Positions 61,877 through 64,000 of a stretch of 64,000 nt of DNA are shown here, piece by piece. Within the stretch, counting starts at the first letter, position 1. Each line of letters begins with the position of its first letter. The notes below the pieces were generated by a model, which saw nothing but the letters and a program-made list of their open reading frames with translations, searched no databases and was not told the origin of the DNA. The DNA comes from JAHEKD01 sp965204695 (lineage in GTDB: Bacteria > Pseudomonadota > Gammaproteobacteria > Arenicellales > JAHEKD01): NCBI GenBank assembly GCA_965204695.1, contig OZ242007.1, positions 4,030,001 to 4,094,000 of the forward strand, read 5' to 3'. The position numbers and the translations under genes are program-made.

Positions 61877-62272
61877 ATGCTCGTATCCGCCAAAGTTAAA
61901 GATTTTATGGCTGCTAATTTAATTACCTTGTCGCCAGACATGGAAATTATGCAAGCGATTTCAATTTTACTTAAAAATCGTATTTCAGGTGCGCCTGTCC
62001 AGGACAGCATGGACAATTTAGTTGGAATTTTATCCGAGAAAGACTGTTTAAAAGTAGCTCTTGAAGCAGGTTATAACGATAGTCGTGGAGGTAAGGTTTC
62101 CGACTACATGACTAATAAAGTAATAACTGTGAATGCAGATGACAGCATTATCGATATTGCTAAAATGTTTATCGAGACGCCGTTAAAGCGATTGCCGGTA
62201 ATTCAAGATAATCGCTTGGTAGGTCAGATCAGTCGCCGTGATGCCTTAAAAGCGATTGATACACTTCTTTAA
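61877..62272 (+). CDS. CBS-domain protein
   Basis: 131 residues made of two CBS motifs (VKDFMAANLITLSPDMEIMQAI and VSDYMTNKVITVNADDSIIDIA), each followed by RISGAPVQD or PLKRLPVIQDN. Binds adenosyl ligands in the family. Ten bases after nqrM, probably same transcript. Confidence 0.92.
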   Translation: MLVSAKVKDFMAANLITLSPDMEIMQAISILLKNRISGAPVQDSMDNLVGILSEKDCLKVALEAGYNDSRGGKVSDYMTNKVITVNADDSIIDIAKMFIETPLKRLPVIQDNRLVGQISRRDALKAIDTLL

Positions 62273-62289
62273 CACTGTTTAGGTTTAAT

Positions 62290-63957
62290 TTAGTTACCTA
62301 GCTTAAGGTTTTTTATTGTATCAGTAACATTATTTGAGTCAGTTGCTGTTTCAGAAAAGCAAGGTAACGGTGCTCGTAGATAAGATTTTCTGTATGAATC
62401 ATCGGGAAACTCTCCGTTTATTCCATCATTATCCTGATCCATCCAATAAGGTTGTCCCATCTTGTCTACTCCATAACCTTTAATAGGGTGCGCACCAATT
62501 TGGATTTGTTTAATATGACTTGAACCTGGAATAGGATAGACAACATCAAAAACCTTTGGTGTCAGATCAGTTGGGGTAGTATTTGAAATGCTTTTGGCAG
62601 TGATAGGTCTTCCAGCATTATCCAATGCTTTAAATCCGAATTTCAAATTTATCCCGCTAGATTGATCTACAGGTTCATCGAAGTAGATACGAACTACTTC
62701 ATCGCTACCTTGCTTACAGCTATTGTCAGCATGAGTCACACGAGGTCCGGAAAAATCAGCTACAGGACCATCTGCGAAGATCGTATACATGCCGATTTCT
62801 CCGTACCTGCCTGACCCATAGATTTCGAGTAAATATGTTTCACCTACCCTGAAATACGGTGTCGATGGTATTTTACTGCCAGTCAATACTGCCTCAATCT
62901 CCCAATTTCCGGAGTTTCGAGAGTCCATGATCGTTTGAATACCATATTCATTTTTAACTTCAAATCCTATTGTTGGAATATTAGCTTCTACAGCATAGCG
63001 TGGATTGTCCTTGGTCATTTCGGCCTGGATACCGGGGCGGATATTGAAACGTACTTTTCCAACTCCGCTAACGCGGAATGTAAATACATCACGGTCAAGA
63101 GGTTGTTCTAATACGCCATAACTGAAAACTCGTGGTGTTTTAGTTGGGTCTGAATGTTCAACCTGAGTAAAGCTGGTAGAGTCAACAGAGGTATTACTGT
63201 GATCATCGCCCCTTAGTCCAAGTATTCGAGTTAAGATTTCGACATCATCCTGATAAGTTTGTTGTCGATTCCTGCCTTGTTTCCAGATATAGCGATTTTT
63301 TATAGCGTAACTCATTATGGGGCAAGCCTGTTGTAGGCCTGTGCAAGTATGATGCTTTAAGCCATAGATATGTCCTGCTTCGTGAGATACAGATTGACCT
63401 ATTTGCGCATTACTCATCATACCGTGTCGATTCAAAGCAACAACTGCTTCATTAATTATTCTGTTATTTAGGTACGGTGACTCCCCATCACAATCGTATC
63501 CAACCGAGGCATGGCCAAGGGTGTTATCAGGTAAATCGTCCACTTCACCTAAGTAGATAATTGAACGATTAGTACTTTTATAGCTGTTGTACTCTTGAGT
63601 GGTTTTTCCTGTTACAACGTTTATGTTGAATGGGGAAAAGTCTTCCGAAACCACCTGCCAAATTTCATACACCATAGGCTTAAACATGGGTAGGGGGATT
63701 TGATGAGGTCGTACATTGAATCCAAGTTGCAAAGGTATTTCCGCGCCTTGATAAAGGCTGCCATCAGGGCAACGTTCGGTAATCCACTCTTGCGAATGAG
63801 ATCCAAAATGCAGAAATAGAAGATGTTCTGCATTGGGGTTGCTCTCATAAACAGGGACATCAAGTTGAGCCAGAGCATTTGATTTATAAGTAGTAAGCCC
63901 TACGATAATTAGCAACCACCAAAACCAAAAATTATTTCTTTTAAAATCTAATGGCAT
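62290..63957 (-). CDS. Secreted metzincin-type metalloprotease
   Basis: 555 residues. N-terminal signal/anchor (FWFWWLLIIVGLTTYKSNALA), then a catalytic domain with zinc motif SHEAGHIYGLKHH (HExxHxxGxxH) and Met-turn CPIMSYAI, which place it among the metzincins. C-terminal beta domains: a PPC-like part with GKVRFNIRPG and an Ig-like part ADNSCKQGSDEVVRIYFDEPVD. No prodomain cysteine switch seen. Substrate unknown. Confidence 0.85.
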   Translation of the reverse strand: MPLDFKRNNFWFWWLLIIVGLTTYKSNALAQLDVPVYESNPNAEHLLFLHFGSHSQEWITERCPDGSLYQGAEIPLQLGFNVRPHQIPLPMFKPMVYEIWQVVSEDFSPFNINVVTGKTTQEYNSYKSTNRSIIYLGEVDDLPDNTLGHASVGYDCDGESPYLNNRIINEAVVALNRHGMMSNAQIGQSVSHEAGHIYGLKHHTCTGLQQACPIMSYAIKNRYIWKQGRNRQQTYQDDVEILTRILGLRGDDHSNTSVDSTSFTQVEHSDPTKTPRVFSYGVLEQPLDRDVFTFRVSGVGKVRFNIRPGIQAEMTKDNPRYAVEANIPTIGFEVKNEYGIQTIMDSRNSGNWEIEAVLTGSKIPSTPYFRVGETYLLEIYGSGRYGEIGMYTIFADGPVADFSGPRVTHADNSCKQGSDEVVRIYFDEPVDQSSGINLKFGFKALDNAGRPITAKSISNTTPTDLTPKVFDVVYPIPGSSHIKQIQIGAHPIKGYGVDKMGQPYWMDQDNDGINGEFPDDSYRKSYLRAPLPCFSETATDSNNVTDTIKNLKLGN

Positions 63958-64000
63958 AACCGACTCCCCCGAAAATTTTTATTCTTAATCAGTATAAAAG

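Overview
The window looks like a low-GC chromosome segment of a gammaproteobacterium, probably free-living and aquatic. The pointers are the rnr-rlmB gene pair, a full Na+-NQR operon with apbE and nqrM, mpl, glnK-amtB behind a sigma-54 promoter, and a complete pst-phoU-phoBR cluster. Genus cannot be fixed from sequence reading alone.

Layout. (1) About 1-17.3 kb is a mosaic accessory region bounded by tRNA-Arg(ACG) at 2.09 kb and tRNA-Leu(CAG) at 17.2 kb, with a displaced 3' half of an initiator tRNA at 10.7 kb. It carries three tyrosine-recombinase loci: a frameshifted integrase next to tRNA-Arg, two abutting fragments of different recombinases next to the tRNA-fMet half, and an intact integrase next to tRNA-Leu. 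It also holds an IS481-type element with a nonsense mutation, an apparently intact IS21-type element, a stand-alone TIR-like protein, a Fic protein, a zinc-ribbon protein, several unrecognised membrane proteins and a helically phased array of four 18-bp repeats resembling plasmid iterons. (2) 17.3-32.7 kb is backbone: RNA processing (rnr, rlmB), ammonium sensing and uptake (glnK, amtB), a Y-family polymerase, cytochrome c, a HerA-like ATPase, mscL, dsbA, mpl, DAHP synthase and small conserved proteins. (3) 32.7-42.6 kb is one minus-strand run, pstS-pstC-pstA-pstB-phoU-phoB-phoR, preceded by a Pho box and followed with overlap by an M20 amidohydrolase and an M24-fold enzyme. (4) 43-54 kb holds a secreted repeat protein, an LpxH-like phosphoesterase with a glycosyltransferase, a three-gene nitrile hydratase operon, a DMT transporter, a FKBP isomerase and a two-RCK potassium channel. 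(5) 54.4-62.3 kb is nqrABCDEF-apbE-nqrM plus a CBS protein; a secreted metzincin closes the window.

At a finer scale the backbone intergenic spaces hold at least two dispersed repeat families. One is modular, present in four variants, and supplies the stop codon of two neighbouring genes. The other sits at 24.1 kb and again upstream of and inside the apparent 5' end of apbE. A CRP-type palindrome, a -10 box and a strong terminator downstream of amtB outline a possible CRP-controlled small RNA of about 90 nt. The most promising undescribed items are the TIR/beta-domain protein, the iteron-like array, the candidate sRNA and the modular repeats. No complete multi-gene defence system can be demonstrated from the sequence.
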